Positions 16,960-27,259 are shown, numbered from the stretch's first letter. The stretch is DNA of 64,000 bases from Flavobacterium sp. SLB02 (GCF_009664855.1 NZ_CP045928.1:4589186-4653185); one strand, 5' to 3'. The notes: generated by a model from the letters alone, not told the origin. Numbers and translations: made by a program.

Positions 16960-18504
16960 GTGAATAAAGAATTAATCATTAGATCTAGTTCTGAAGCCGT
17001 AGATTTTGCCTTATTAAAAGATGGAAAACTAATTGAATTACACAAGGAAGAAGAGAAAAGCAACTTTCAGGTTGGTGATATTTTTATTGCCAAAATACGA
17101 AAACCCGTTGCCGGACTTAATGCTGCTTTTGTAAATGTAGGCTTCGAAAAAGATGCCTTTTTACATTATCACGATTTAGGACCTAACTTAGCTTCTCAAC
17201 TGAAATTCATAAAACTTGTAAGCGCAGGTAAAATAAAAGATTTCTCCCTAAAAACCTTTCAGTTTGAAAAAGAGATTGACAAAGATGGCATCATTACTGA
17301 TATTTTAAGTGCCAATCAATCTGTTTTAGTTCAAGTTGTAAAAGAACCTATATCGACCAAAGGTCCAAGAATAAGCGCTGAGCTTTCATTGGCAGGAAGA
17401 TTTATTGTTCTCGTTCCGTTTTCTGACCGCGTTTCTATTTCTCAAAAAATAGAAGACAAAAAAGAAAAGGACCGACTAAAAAAACTTGTTCTATCGATCA
17501 AACCTAAAGGATTTGGTGTTATTGTTCGCACAGTAGCCGAAGGCAAAAACGTAGCCGAATTAGAAAAAGATTTGCAGAACCTGCTTGGCAGATGGACTGC
17601 AATGTGTAAAAAATTACCAACTGCTCATCATCCTTCAAAAGTATTAGGAGAACTCAACAGAGCTTCTTCGATATTAAGAGATGTATTCAACGATACCTTT
17701 AGCGGTATTCAGATAGATGACGAAGAGTTGTACCATCAAACGAAGGAATATCTGCAAGAAATTGCACCTTCAAAACAATCGATTGTTAAGTTTTATCAAT
17801 CAAATGACACTCCAATTTTCGAGAAATACAATATAGAGAGACAAATCAAAACTTCATTTGGACGAACCGTCTCCATGAGTAAAGGCGCATATCTTATCAT
17901 CGAACATACTGAAGCTCTTCACGTTATAGACGTAAATAGCGGAAACCGTTCGAATAAGGCGACTAATCAGGAAGACACCGCCATGGAAGTAAATATGATT
18001 GCAGCCGCTGAAATTGCCAGACAACTTCGTTTGCGTGATATGGGTGGGATAATCGTAGTTGATTTTATCGATATGTCTAATCCTGAAAACAGGAAGGTTT
18101 TGTTCGACTTCTTGCGAGAAGAAATGAGCGACGATAAAGCAAAGCATAAAATCTTACCGCCTAGTAAATTTGGTTTAGTTCAAATTACCAGACAACGCGT
18201 AAGACCAGAAGTAAATATTAAGACTAGAGAAGAAGATCCAAACAATGAACATGGCGAAATTGAAGCGCCAATTTTGATCATTGACAGAATCGCATCTGAT
18301 CTGGACAGAATTTTAAAAACCCACAAGGGTGTTGTACTTAATGTACATCCGTTTGTGGCTGCATACCTCAGTAAAGGTTTTCCATCATTACGTTCAAAAT
18401 GGTTTTTTGAGCATAAGAAATGGGTGAAAATCATACCTCGTGACGCTTACACGTACTTAGAATATCATTTCTACGATAAAAAAGGAAATGTTATTTCAGA
18501 ATAA
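16960..18504 (+). CDS. rng: Ribonuclease G (Rne/Rng family)
   Basis: 514 residues from a GTG start at 16960; no better ATG fits the conserved N-terminus NKELIIRSSSEAVDFALLKD. The S1 domain covers about residues 37-125 (GDIFIAKIRKPVAGLNAAFVNVG). The RNase E/G catalytic core has the two metal-binding aspartates in HVIDVNSGNRSNK (about 323) and GGIIVVDFIDM (about 366). There is no long RNase E-type C-terminal scaffold, so RNase G is the better name. It matures rRNA ends and degrades mRNA. The upstream 254 bases hold TTAG-word repeats but no clear promoter; a terminator follows. Confidence 0.94.
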   Translation: MNKELIIRSSSEAVDFALLKDGKLIELHKEEEKSNFQVGDIFIAKIRKPVAGLNAAFVNVGFEKDAFLHYHDLGPNLASQLKFIKLVSAGKIKDFSLKTFQFEKEIDKDGIITDILSANQSVLVQVVKEPISTKGPRISAELSLAGRFIVLVPFSDRVSISQKIEDKKEKDRLKKLVLSIKPKGFGVIVRTVAEGKNVAELEKDLQNLLGRWTAMCKKLPTAHHPSKVLGELNRASSILRDVFNDTFSGIQIDDEELYHQTKEYLQEIAPSKQSIVKFYQSNDTPIFEKYNIERQIKTSFGRTVSMSKGAYLIIEHTEALHVIDVNSGNRSNKATNQEDTAMEVNMIAAAEIARQLRLRDMGGIIVVDFIDMSNPENRKVLFDFLREEMSDDKAKHKILPPSKFGLVQITRQRVRPEVNIKTREEDPNNEHGEIEAPILIIDRIASDLDRILKTHKGVVLNVHPFVAAYLSKGFPSLRSKWFFEHKKWVKIIPRDAYTYLEYHFYDKKGNVISE

Positions 18505-18510
18505 AAAACA

Positions 18511-18543
18511 AAAACCGCCTTTCGAAAGACTGGCGGTTTTTTT
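18511..18543 (+). terminator. Terminator of rng
   Basis: AAAACCGCC and GGCGGTTTT form a stem around a 12-base loop, followed by further T. Confidence 0.85.
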
Positions 18544-18549
18544 GTGGCT

Positions 18550-18574
18550 CATTGCGAGGAACGAAGCAATCTCA
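18550..18574 (+). repeat. Dispersed repeat CATTGCGAGGAACGAAGCAA, copy 1
   Basis: The core ATTGCGAGGAACGAAGCAAT, then CTCA. Other copies are at 53681-53700 and 53743-53762 (inverted pair) and 57629-57652. Confidence 0.85.
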
Positions 18575-18619
18575 TTTCGATTTTCAATTTTGGAGTTTTA
18601 AAAATTAAAATTTCTTTTT

Positions 18620-18642
18620 AAGGAGTTATTTGCAGCTATCCA
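18620..18642 (+). repeat. Partial copy of the AAGGAGCTATTTCCAGCTGT repeat
   Basis: AAGGAGTTATTTGCAGCTAT, then CCA, differs from 27454-27476 at three positions. It overlaps the 3' end of the neighbouring membrane-protein gene, whose last codons and stop come from the repeat. Confidence 0.6.
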
Positions 18643-19051
18643 TTTTCATAAAAAACTTTCGTTTAAAACTTCTACTTTTCCATTGAAAAATCACTAATGA
18701 ACTAAAAGCAGAAATGAAACAAGTAAAATAGATTACTCCTATTATATATTTTGTAGCCCCATCTCCTAATATTACAAAGTTTTTGAAGTCAAAAAAACCT
18801 ATTCCTGAAATAAGAGTACTAAAAAAATACGAAAAAAATACGAACAAATTATACTTATGAAAATTTGAGAACGCTTTGTATTTATTAAAAACTAATGTCA
18901 TCGACTTTACTGGTAAAATAATTGCATAAAACAAAAGCCAAAAACCTTGTATTCTGTTTGAATTTATGTCAACTAAAAATCCAAAAACCGTATAACAATT
19001 AAATATTGATGATATAAAAAGAACTATTAAGTAGGTATATATTGTTTTCAT
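18626..19051 (-). CDS. Small four-helix membrane protein, unknown
   Basis: 141 residues, not recognised. Four hydrophobic helices (about residues 5-28, 36-55, 68-90, 102-124) are joined by short loops, with a basic C-terminus (RSFKRKFFMKMDSCK). There is no motif I can assign. It begins 18 bases after the pbpC stop on the same strand and may be an accessory of that operon. Its final codons run into a copy of a dispersed intergenic repeat, so the true ancestral C-terminus may have been different. Very high A/T and Phe/Tyr content. Confidence 0.65.
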   Translation of the reverse strand: MKTIYTYLIVLFISSIFNCYTVFGFLVDINSNRIQGFWLLFYAIILPVKSMTLVFNKYKAFSNFHKYNLFVFFSYFFSTLISGIGFFDFKNFVILGDGATKYIIGVIYFTCFISAFSSLVIFQWKSRSFKRKFFMKMDSCK

Positions 19052-19069
19052 AATTTAAATATTTCACCG

Positions 19070-21445
19070 TTACTCCCTCACAATTTCTATTTTTCTTCTA
19101 ATTTCATTCCCGCAAGCATCTACAACCGTAATATAATGTATTCCTGTCGTTGGAGAAATAGGCAATTCATGAAACGTTTTTGTGGTTGCTTTATACACAT
19201 TATCAACATACCAAAACAATTCTTTATCCCTTTCGGAATAAGCAACTTTTAGAATTACAGGCTGGACTTCGCTATTAAAATTCTTTGTTAGATATATTTT
19301 ACTATTTGCCTTTGGATAAATAAAATCCATAGTGGTCGTTTGCGTTCCCTGACAATCTTCTTTAAAAGGCGGCAAAGGCAAATACTCTATATGCTGGCTT
19401 TTATAGTACCACGCCATAACGGGAGGCAAAACAAACCAATTTTTAGTGACTATATTATCAATGCTTTCGCAACTGCTATTGACCTGAAATTTTTCGGTTT
19501 TATCTAAATGAACCTTTTTATGATAAGGGCAAACTGCAGTGGATTTTCCTTTTTTAGAAACCCATTGCTTGATTTTAGGACATTCTTCTTTTGCCAAATA
19601 ACCACTTAAACGGCAAACCTCAACTTCATCCAGATCTTTATAAGGTGTTTGAAACCATCTTTGTCTAGGCAATAAATTAAAAACATCAAATAAAATGGGC
19701 GCTGCACTTGTTACTCCGGTTAAAGTTGGTCTACCCTCGCCTGTTGCATTTCCGACCCAAATTCCCACAGCATATTTTGAATTTGTTCCAATAGCCCAGG
19801 CATCTCTGTTTCCGAAACTCGTTCCTGTTTTCCAGGCAATTTTCAAGGAGCTGTCATAAAACTTCCAGGCTTCATCGCCTTCAGGTCGGTTTACTTCTTC
19901 CATCGCATTATACGTTAACCAAATCGATCCGGCGCCTAATATATTCTTCTGATCTGTTTCGGAACCAAAATCAGGCTCAAAATCGTTTCTGAAATTGAGT
20001 TCGGTAAATTCTTTGGTTCGGTATTTTGCGTTATTTTTAGTGTAATAATTCACCGTAGAAGATAGATTCGCGTAAGTTCGGCACAAATCCCATAGATTAC
20101 TTTCGGCACCACCCAAAATAAGCGATAACCCGTAATGGTCCGGCGTTTTATTAATATCTCTTAATTTGAACTTTTGCAGTTCTTCATAAAATTTGTTTAC
20201 CCCAAAATCCTGCAACATCAAAACAGAAGGAATATTCAAAGACCTTGACAAAGCACGATGTGCAGGTACGGCCCCGTCAAAAGTCAGATTAAAATTTTGT
20301 GGCGTATAACCTGAAATTTGAGTCGGAATATCAGCCACTAAAGTATTCGGCAATAGTTCGCCATCATCAAGCATTGCAGCATATAAAAGGGGTTTTAGGA
20401 TACTTCCCGTACTTCTAGGTGCATCAATAATATCAACGTCTTTCTGGTGATCTTTATCTGTTGGTGCGTTTCCTAAATAACTCATTACATTTCGATTCGA
20501 AACATCAATGACCAAAATCGCCAGATTATTCACCTCATTTTGTTTGTACTGATTGTAGTAATAACGCGCAATTTGATTGACTCTATTCTGCAAAGCATAA
20601 TCAATTGTTGTTTTTACCCGTGTTCCTTCATCTTCTTTCGCTACTCGTTGCAATAAATGAGGCGCTATTTGAGGCAAATCATACGGTTTTTGAGGTAATG
20701 GTTCTTCGATAGCAAGTTCGTACGTCTGTTGATCAATTATTCCTTCATTATGAAGTTTCAGCAAAAGCCTATTACGCTTATTCAGTAACTTAATCTGATT
20801 TTTACCCGGATAAATCAAACTCGGCGCATTAGGTAAAACGGCCAAAGTAGCATTCTCTGCCCAGGATAATTGATTCGATTGTACGCCAAAATAGCGCCAG
20901 GCAGCCATTTCAAGCCCCACAACATTTCCTCCAAAAGGTGCGTGAGCGGCATATAATTCCAAAATTTCATTTTTAGAATACCCTAATTCTAATCGCGTTG
21001 CCTTGATAATCTCGATAAACTTTTCGAAATACGTTCTTCCTTTTCCTTTTCGGGATAATCGGATCACTTGTTGTGTCAAGGTGCTTCCTCCTCGTACAAC
21101 TTTACCCGCTTTTCTATTTTGTTTGATCGCATTTACCATCGCAACCGGATTAAAACCCGGATGTTTATAAAAATATTCGTCTTCAAAATAAACGATACAT
21201 TTTTTGAATTTATCCGGCACGCTGTCTTGCGCAGGAAAACGCCATTGTCCGTCACGAGCAATTTTAGCGCCTAATAATTCTCCTTCTTTACTTTCTATAA
21301 CGGTAGAATAAGGCTCCTGAAACAACGTTCGGGGTATAGAGAAATAATAAATCAGCAAGAGCAGAAATGCAATTGCTGATTTTATTTTATTCTTTTTAAT
21401 CCAATTTATAATGCGTTTTGAGAACGCTATAAGTTTATTTTTCAA
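19070..21445 (-). CDS. pbpC: Penicillin-binding protein 1C (bifunctional)
   Basis: 791 residues. One N-terminal membrane anchor (about 22-40) and a GT51 glycosyltransferase domain (about 60-235; FEDEYFYKHPGFNP with the catalytic Glu, and RGGSTLTQQVIRL). The transpeptidase domain (about 300-600) has active Ser in STGSILKP (about 344), SLNIP near 403 and KTGTS near 540. The last 90 residues are the PBP1C C-terminal BiPBP_C domain. It polymerises and cross-links peptidoglycan in the periplasm. The alpha-2-macroglobulin gene lies directly upstream on the same strand, the association known for PBP1C in many Gram-negatives. Confidence 0.95.
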   Translation of the reverse strand: MKNKLIAFSKRIINWIKKNKIKSAIAFLLLLIYYFSIPRTLFQEPYSTVIESKEGELLGAKIARDGQWRFPAQDSVPDKFKKCIVYFEDEYFYKHPGFNPVAMVNAIKQNRKAGKVVRGGSTLTQQVIRLSRKGKGRTYFEKFIEIIKATRLELGYSKNEILELYAAHAPFGGNVVGLEMAAWRYFGVQSNQLSWAENATLAVLPNAPSLIYPGKNQIKLLNKRNRLLLKLHNEGIIDQQTYELAIEEPLPQKPYDLPQIAPHLLQRVAKEDEGTRVKTTIDYALQNRVNQIARYYYNQYKQNEVNNLAILVIDVSNRNVMSYLGNAPTDKDHQKDVDIIDAPRSTGSILKPLLYAAMLDDGELLPNTLVADIPTQISGYTPQNFNLTFDGAVPAHRALSRSLNIPSVLMLQDFGVNKFYEELQKFKLRDINKTPDHYGLSLILGGAESNLWDLCRTYANLSSTVNYYTKNNAKYRTKEFTELNFRNDFEPDFGSETDQKNILGAGSIWLTYNAMEEVNRPEGDEAWKFYDSSLKIAWKTGTSFGNRDAWAIGTNSKYAVGIWVGNATGEGRPTLTGVTSAAPILFDVFNLLPRQRWFQTPYKDLDEVEVCRLSGYLAKEECPKIKQWVSKKGKSTAVCPYHKKVHLDKTEKFQVNSSCESIDNIVTKNWFVLPPVMAWYYKSQHIEYLPLPPFKEDCQGTQTTTMDFIYPKANSKIYLTKNFNSEVQPVILKVAYSERDKELFWYVDNVYKATTKTFHELPISPTTGIHYITVVDACGNEIRRKIEIVRE

Positions 21446-21458
21446 AGCTTTTAGTTTT

Positions 21459-21567
21459 GGCCCACGGATTAAACGGATTGAACGGGTTTTCGCAGATCAA
21501 TTTTAATCTGATTCAATCCAATAAAAAAATCCATGTCAACCTGTATAATCCGTAAAACCCGTGGGCC
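21459..21567. repeat. Inverted element between alpha-2-macroglobulin and pbpC
   Basis: GGCCCACGG (21459-21467) and CCGTGGGCC (21559-21567) are perfect inverted ends; the interior holds ACGGATTAAACGGATTGAAC-type words repeated in both directions. It belongs to a dispersed family (related words at 44515-44545 and 51499-51535). Confidence 0.7.
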
Positions 21568-21577
21568 ATTTCATCTT

Positions 21578-24500
21578 CTATTTCACCACTTCAACCCAGA
21601 ATCCTTTTGTTCTGGCCAGGAATGTATTATCGTACATCGCTTCGCATTGCAATCCTGGTAAATAATAATTACCTAGATAGGATGCATTAAGCAGAATCCT
21701 GAAGACTTTTGTTTCTCTGGATTTCATTCCAAAATAGAAATTAGTTCTGTCGTCACGGATATCGATATAATCGGCAATATTGTTTGTAGCGTCTCCATAA
21801 TCTGTGAAACGTGTATTTACAATTTCGAAACCTGAAGGCAGAATTTGTGATAAGGCTACATTTTGAACACTTTCGTTTCTTTGGTTTTTAACTGTCACCT
21901 CTGCAACAAATTCGGTTCCCTGATTTATTTTAGAAACGTTGATAACGCCGCCTTTTCTGTTTTTGAAAACAATTGCTGCCGAAACATCACTTTGAACTAC
22001 ATTTTCCTGTCCGATTGGCAATATTCCTGTATTCAGAACACGAACATAAATCGTATTGCTTTTATTATTTTTTAAAGTAATACTATTAGAACCCGTTTGC
22101 ACCACCAGACTTCTGTCGGCAATTGTTTTTTGAGTGCTTATTGTTTCTCCTTTTCCGTTTTTACTAAACTGAATATCAATTCCTTTTGGACCATTATTTG
22201 CCGCAAATCTCGACATCGCATACAAGCAATAAGCAGTAGTTTGGGTACTCATCCATTGATTATTAGACATTTCTTTGGCTAATTTTGAAGCCATCGAGAA
22301 TGCTTTTTGTTTCTGGTCTAAAAGTAACATTGTCTCTAAAGCCATTGCTCTGTTTCTTTCGCTTGAACCATAATAGTAGTAATTATAATCACTTGATTCA
22401 TTATCAATACTGGTACGCAGCAGTAGATTTTGTCCCGCTGATTTTTGCCCGGCTAAAACATATGCAGCAGCCAAACGAAGTTTACTTTCGTTCGAAATAC
22501 CTTTTGTTTCGCGCAATCTGTTCATTGACGATAAATCAGCATTTCCAGCTAAAGTCAAGGTGTACAATCTATACGCCTGAGCCAGATCATTACCGTATTT
22601 AGCTTCAAAACGCCATTGTTTCGCTTCTTTTTGCTGATACGAAGTCCATTTTGATTTGAAGTTTATTGGCAACACATATCCTTTTTTCTCTGCTTCAATC
22701 AGGAAATGTCCTGCATATGAAGTTCCCCAATCATCAGCAGTTGTATTTCCCTGCCAATAGGGTAATCCTCCGTTCGATAACTGAAAACTGCCTAATCTGG
22801 TAATCCCTGCTGTAATATTTTTTTGGATTAATGCTTTACGATTTGCATCCAGATCAACAACATCATTCAGGAATAACTGAGGAAAAACTGATGAAGTCGT
22901 TTGCTCCACACATCCATGTGGATATTGAATAAGAAACTGCAATCTTCCATTCAGATTAATGGTTGGCATAGACGAAACTTCCAGTCTCGCTTTATTACTT
23001 CCCGACACTCCAAAGGTTTTCCATGAAATTGTTTTGGTGCTGTTTGGCGCTAAAATAACATCGGTAAATGTACTCGTAACCGGATTAGGGTTCGTCATAT
23101 CAATCTCGACATCATAAACCGATTTTTCGCTTCCTGAAGTGGCAATAACCTGAACTTTTGCAATTCCGGTTGCAGAACCTACAACTAAATTAAAATACGC
23201 CATTTTTTCGTCAGGTTGTGCAAAAGTAAGTCTTTGAGTGGCACTTCCCATTACTTTAAGTCCGGCGCTTGTTTTAATCTGAATCGAAACGTTTTTAACC
23301 TTGCTTTCCGTCGCAAAAACCGTAACCGGAATAGTCACTTTTTCTGAAGGTGAAATTTTTCTTGGCAATGAAGCCAATACCATCAACGGACTACGAACCG
23401 GAGTTGCTTTTTCTACACTTCCGTACGCACTTGTATTGGCATCACCCGCCACCACCATAGTTCGAACTGAACCTATGTATTTTGGTAATTTTAATTCATG
23501 CGATTTGGTTTGTCCTTTTTCTAATTTAAAAGGGCCATAATACAATACAACAGGTTTAAAACGGTTTGCTTTTTTAGCTTTTCCACCGCCCAAATCCTGA
23601 TCTCCACCAATACTGAAAATCTGATTTATTTTTCCGCCATAAGCGCCAATTACATCATCATAAATGTCCCAGGTTTTTACGCCCAAAGCTTCACGAACAT
23701 AGAAACTATCCCACGCATTTGGCGTTTTAAAACGAGTTAAATCCAATAAACCTTCATCGACAACCGCAATGGTATATGTCATTTCTTTACCGGTTTTCTC
23801 CCCTACTTTTACTGTGAATTTTTGCTCTGGTTTTAAAACATCAAGCATCGAGAGTGTAGGTGCCAAAATGGTATTTTTATCGACAACTTCGATAGGTACA
23901 ATACCGTACATACGAATAGGTGAATCATTCTTGGTCGAAGCATGTGGCTGTAAAAGTGTAATATTAAAATATACATTTGGAGCCATCGCTGACGTTATCG
24001 GAATCTCTACTTTGGTCTCGCCTTGTTTTGTTTTGGCCCAAAGCGTCTGCACTACTCTTGATCCGTTTTCGATCGAAATTAAAGCACGTCCGCCTTCACT
24101 TGAAGGGAAAGATATCTGCGCTTTTTCACCTACTGCATAGTTTTTCTTATCCGTTGAGAAAACTAACATATTGGCTGTCGATGCATCTCTGTTACGTGTT
24201 TTTCCGGACCAAATTGGCCAGTCAATATTAACAGTCAAAGCAGTTGCATGACCATTTGTTTCATCTGAAACGCGAATTAAATAACGTCCCCATTCTTCAT
24301 CAGATAATGTAAATTGAAAGCTTCCTCTTCCGCTGGAATCGGTATCAATTGTAAGAGACTTATAAGCTGTTGTTGAGTTCGATGAATTATAATTAGATAA
24401 ATTATCACTTGAAGAATCCCACCACCATCTCCAGTCTACTTTATAAATTCTAACTTCAAGATTTTTAACTGCTTTTGGTCTTCCGTTTTCATCAACAGTA

Positions 24501-27259
24501 ACCACCTCAAAACGATTGTTGGCTCTGGTTTCCAGCATTCCGTATTTATTAGGTTCCGGAGATTTTATACCAACATAGGCTTTATAAGGCGAATAAGTCG
24601 TCGAAATTACATCTGTACTAAAATCTCCTCCTTCTTCATATACTTTTGTGATGAATGATGCGCGAAGCATTCCCGGAGCCTGACCTTGTAATTTTGGCTC
24701 AATATTTACCGACGCTTTTCCACCTTCATTTAATTTTCCGGAAAAAACATTGATTTCTTCTGTACTAAATTTACGTACCAAATCATCAAAAGTAAATTTT
24801 TCATAACCTTTAAAAGTAGTTGTTTGTTGCGAAAACTTAGCCTGCATTTCTACATTCAGATTTTTCGCAATAGCGCCATGAAGCCATGTAACCTCAAGAT
24901 TACTTGTGTTTGGATAAGAAGATGAAAGTGTCTTTCTTGAGAAATTATTTTTTATTTTTAAACGATTCGGTTTGATCGTTTCAATTTTAATGCTTTTGTA
25001 AAACTTAGCTCCGCCCACACTTATCATGGCTTCCCAATTTCCTGTTGGCGCTTCTGAACTTGTTGGAACTACAAATGAATAATGGTTTAATTCATTTGTT
25101 TTCTGAATCGTCTGATAAGTCGTTTTCCCGTTCGGGTCATTCAGTCTAAATTTTATTGGATGTGATTTCGGCAATTTATTCGCAGCATCGTTTAAAATGA
25201 AAGATAAATACAAATTATCTCCCGGACGCCAAACGCCGCGCTCTCCATAAATAAATCCTTTTAATCCCTTTTGCAAAGTCTCACCGGCAACATCAAAATT
25301 ACTTAACGATAATGAAAGTCCGTCATCGAGTTTTACGTAAGTTGACTGATCGCCCAAAGTAACGATTGCAAAATAAGCGAATTTATCCAGCTGAAAAGAT
25401 GCAATTCCTTCGCTGCTGGTAGCTCCAGTAGTTATTTTTTGCTGTTGATACGTATATAAATCTACTCTAGCATTAGATACCGGTTCTGTAGTAACAATGT
25501 TGTTTACGGCAAATAAATATGATTTATTCTCACCTCTTTTCGCAATTACACCCAAATCTGTGGCTAAAATATTGGTGGCAATTTTAGCATTATAATAATA
25601 CGAGTTTGTACACGGATTTTCACTTTCTCTCCAGTCATAACCTTCATAATCATAGTCATAATCATCGTAAGAGTTTCCGCTGTAGTTGACATCATTCTCG
25701 TCAACCTCTTCTTCGTCATCATTATTTTCTTCAGTTTCAGAAGTGTCGCATTTATAAAGAGAATATTTCTTTTTATAAACAAATTCTACCCTGTAAATTG
25801 CTCCCGGTTCCGGCGTAATTATCTTAGATAAATCCAGGGCAAACGTATTCCATTTACTTGGAGTTATTAAGCCGCTTTCATTTAGTTTGAGCGTTGTTTT
25901 CGCAATGGGCTGTGCTACTTTTTTAAGATTCTGACTTCCGTTTAATTGATTGTATTGAAGAAACTGCAGAATATTGTTTTTGTAAATCTTATATACCTTT
26001 ACATCAACAGCACTTAAATTTACAGCTTCGAAATTCAGTTTTAAATTATTCGAACTTGGCAGAATTGTTCCGTTTTTAATAAAGCGAACACTTGGTTTTA
26101 TCTGATCAAAAGTAATTTTCTCGGTGTAATTCGAGTCCATCTTTTTACCGTACTGGCTTTCGATTCCCTCAAAAACTTCCAGAAGTAATTCTCCTGTAAT
26201 AACCGGTTCCGGGGTTTCGTCTGGAACAACCTCAACTACTTCTTCAGCAACCGAATCCACTGCAACAACAGCAGAATCAACAGTAACCGAAGTAGAATCA
26301 GCAGAAGCATAATCTGTTTGCTGTACTACGACCGGAGCAGGAACTTCTTTTTTAGCTGCAGCTTCATTCGTAAAATAAACTTTTAATACATTTCCCTGAG
26401 TTGAAAATTTTAAGTTATTGGTATTCTGAATCGAAACCAAACCTTTAAAATCCTGTCCTTTTTCTAATGGTTCCGAAAAATTAATCAAAACCGACTGATT
26501 ACTTCCTTCCGGAACATCAACTTTTACAATTTTAAATTCGTTTATACTGGTAATCGCATAATCTAATTGCCCTTTCTGATCGATATCAAAATCGTTTCCA
26601 TCGTACGCAATCTCCAGATTTGTGGACTCATCATAACGTTGGATACTATCAATTATAAAATTAAATTCTTTGGCTGTACCTGTTTTTTTTTCGAATTTAA
26701 TCTTAAGATTATTTCCTTTCTGACTTGCCGAAACTAATTTTATAGCCGTTTCAATATCAATATTATCTGCCGTTTTAAGTACACAATTCAAATATTGGTA
26801 TTGTTTACTGTACGACTGAATATCTGCTGTATTAATTGTAAAATCCTGCTTGATTGTTTTTACCGTGAAGTTGAATTTCGAGAGTTCCTTTTCTTTCTCT
26901 TTCGGAATTGCGGTAAGTTTATCTAAGTTTAAAGTCACCTGATATTCTGTTCCGGGTTTTAATTTCTTCTCCGGAATAAAAGCCAGAGTATTGCTCGAAA
27001 GTGCGACTACTTTTCCGTCGACACTTGGCGAAATATCCAGCAAATCGCTGTCCAAAACCTGATTGACTTTCCAGTCTTTTTTATCGAAAGCCAAAACCAC
27101 CCGAATATCAGATTCCGAGGAAACAATTCCCCCCGTAAAGCTGACGATATAATCTTTAAATAGTGAAAAATCGGAATTGAAATCGGCAGCAGATTTTCTA
27201 CCACAAGATTGAAAAATAATAAACACACAAAACGCGAGAACTAATCCTTTTACTTTCAC
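21578..27259 (-). CDS. Bacterial alpha-2-macroglobulin (YfhM/MagD-like) lipoprotein
   Basis: 1893 residues. Lipobox-like signal (LAFCVFIIFQSCGRKSA, Cys about 19) and MG1-type N-terminal beta domains. The thioester motif is intact: YPHGCVEQTTSSVFPQ (Cys about residue 1450), which covalently traps an attacking protease. An alpha-helical TED domain follows (YWQGNTTADDWGTSYAGHFL) and a C-terminal macroglobulin domain ends the protein. Two low-complexity inserts are unusual: a Val/Asp/Glu-rich stretch near 315-350 and an Asp/Glu/Tyr-rich one near 505-550. Role: outer-membrane or periplasmic protease trap protecting the envelope, paired with PBP1C for repair (known association; inferred here). Confidence 0.93.
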   Translation of the reverse strand: MKVKGLVLAFCVFIIFQSCGRKSAADFNSDFSLFKDYIVSFTGGIVSSESDIRVVLAFDKKDWKVNQVLDSDLLDISPSVDGKVVALSSNTLAFIPEKKLKPGTEYQVTLNLDKLTAIPKEKEKELSKFNFTVKTIKQDFTINTADIQSYSKQYQYLNCVLKTADNIDIETAIKLVSASQKGNNLKIKFEKKTGTAKEFNFIIDSIQRYDESTNLEIAYDGNDFDIDQKGQLDYAITSINEFKIVKVDVPEGSNQSVLINFSEPLEKGQDFKGLVSIQNTNNLKFSTQGNVLKVYFTNEAAAKKEVPAPVVVQQTDYASADSTSVTVDSAVVAVDSVAEEVVEVVPDETPEPVITGELLLEVFEGIESQYGKKMDSNYTEKITFDQIKPSVRFIKNGTILPSSNNLKLNFEAVNLSAVDVKVYKIYKNNILQFLQYNQLNGSQNLKKVAQPIAKTTLKLNESGLITPSKWNTFALDLSKIITPEPGAIYRVEFVYKKKYSLYKCDTSETEENNDDEEEVDENDVNYSGNSYDDYDYDYEGYDWRESENPCTNSYYYNAKIATNILATDLGVIAKRGENKSYLFAVNNIVTTEPVSNARVDLYTYQQQKITTGATSSEGIASFQLDKFAYFAIVTLGDQSTYVKLDDGLSLSLSNFDVAGETLQKGLKGFIYGERGVWRPGDNLYLSFILNDAANKLPKSHPIKFRLNDPNGKTTYQTIQKTNELNHYSFVVPTSSEAPTGNWEAMISVGGAKFYKSIKIETIKPNRLKIKNNFSRKTLSSSYPNTSNLEVTWLHGAIAKNLNVEMQAKFSQQTTTFKGYEKFTFDDLVRKFSTEEINVFSGKLNEGGKASVNIEPKLQGQAPGMLRASFITKVYEEGGDFSTDVISTTYSPYKAYVGIKSPEPNKYGMLETRANNRFEVVTVDENGRPKAVKNLEVRIYKVDWRWWWDSSSDNLSNYNSSNSTTAYKSLTIDTDSSGRGSFQFTLSDEEWGRYLIRVSDETNGHATALTVNIDWPIWSGKTRNRDASTANMLVFSTDKKNYAVGEKAQISFPSSEGGRALISIENGSRVVQTLWAKTKQGETKVEIPITSAMAPNVYFNITLLQPHASTKNDSPIRMYGIVPIEVVDKNTILAPTLSMLDVLKPEQKFTVKVGEKTGKEMTYTIAVVDEGLLDLTRFKTPNAWDSFYVREALGVKTWDIYDDVIGAYGGKINQIFSIGGDQDLGGGKAKKANRFKPVVLYYGPFKLEKGQTKSHELKLPKYIGSVRTMVVAGDANTSAYGSVEKATPVRSPLMVLASLPRKISPSEKVTIPVTVFATESKVKNVSIQIKTSAGLKVMGSATQRLTFAQPDEKMAYFNLVVGSATGIAKVQVIATSGSEKSVYDVEIDMTNPNPVTSTFTDVILAPNSTKTISWKTFGVSGSNKARLEVSSMPTINLNGRLQFLIQYPHGCVEQTTSSVFPQLFLNDVVDLDANRKALIQKNITAGITRLGSFQLSNGGLPYWQGNTTADDWGTSYAGHFLIEAEKKGYVLPINFKSKWTSYQQKEAKQWRFEAKYGNDLAQAYRLYTLTLAGNADLSSMNRLRETKGISNESKLRLAAAYVLAGQKSAGQNLLLRTSIDNESSDYNYYYYGSSERNRAMALETMLLLDQKQKAFSMASKLAKEMSNNQWMSTQTTAYCLYAMSRFAANNGPKGIDIQFSKNGKGETISTQKTIADRSLVVQTGSNSITLKNNKSNTIYVRVLNTGILPIGQENVVQSDVSAAIVFKNRKGGVINVSKINQGTEFVAEVTVKNQRNESVQNVALSQILPSGFEIVNTRFTDYGDATNNIADYIDIRDDRTNFYFGMKSRETKVFRILLNASYLGNYYLPGLQCEAMYDNTFLARTKGFWVEVVK

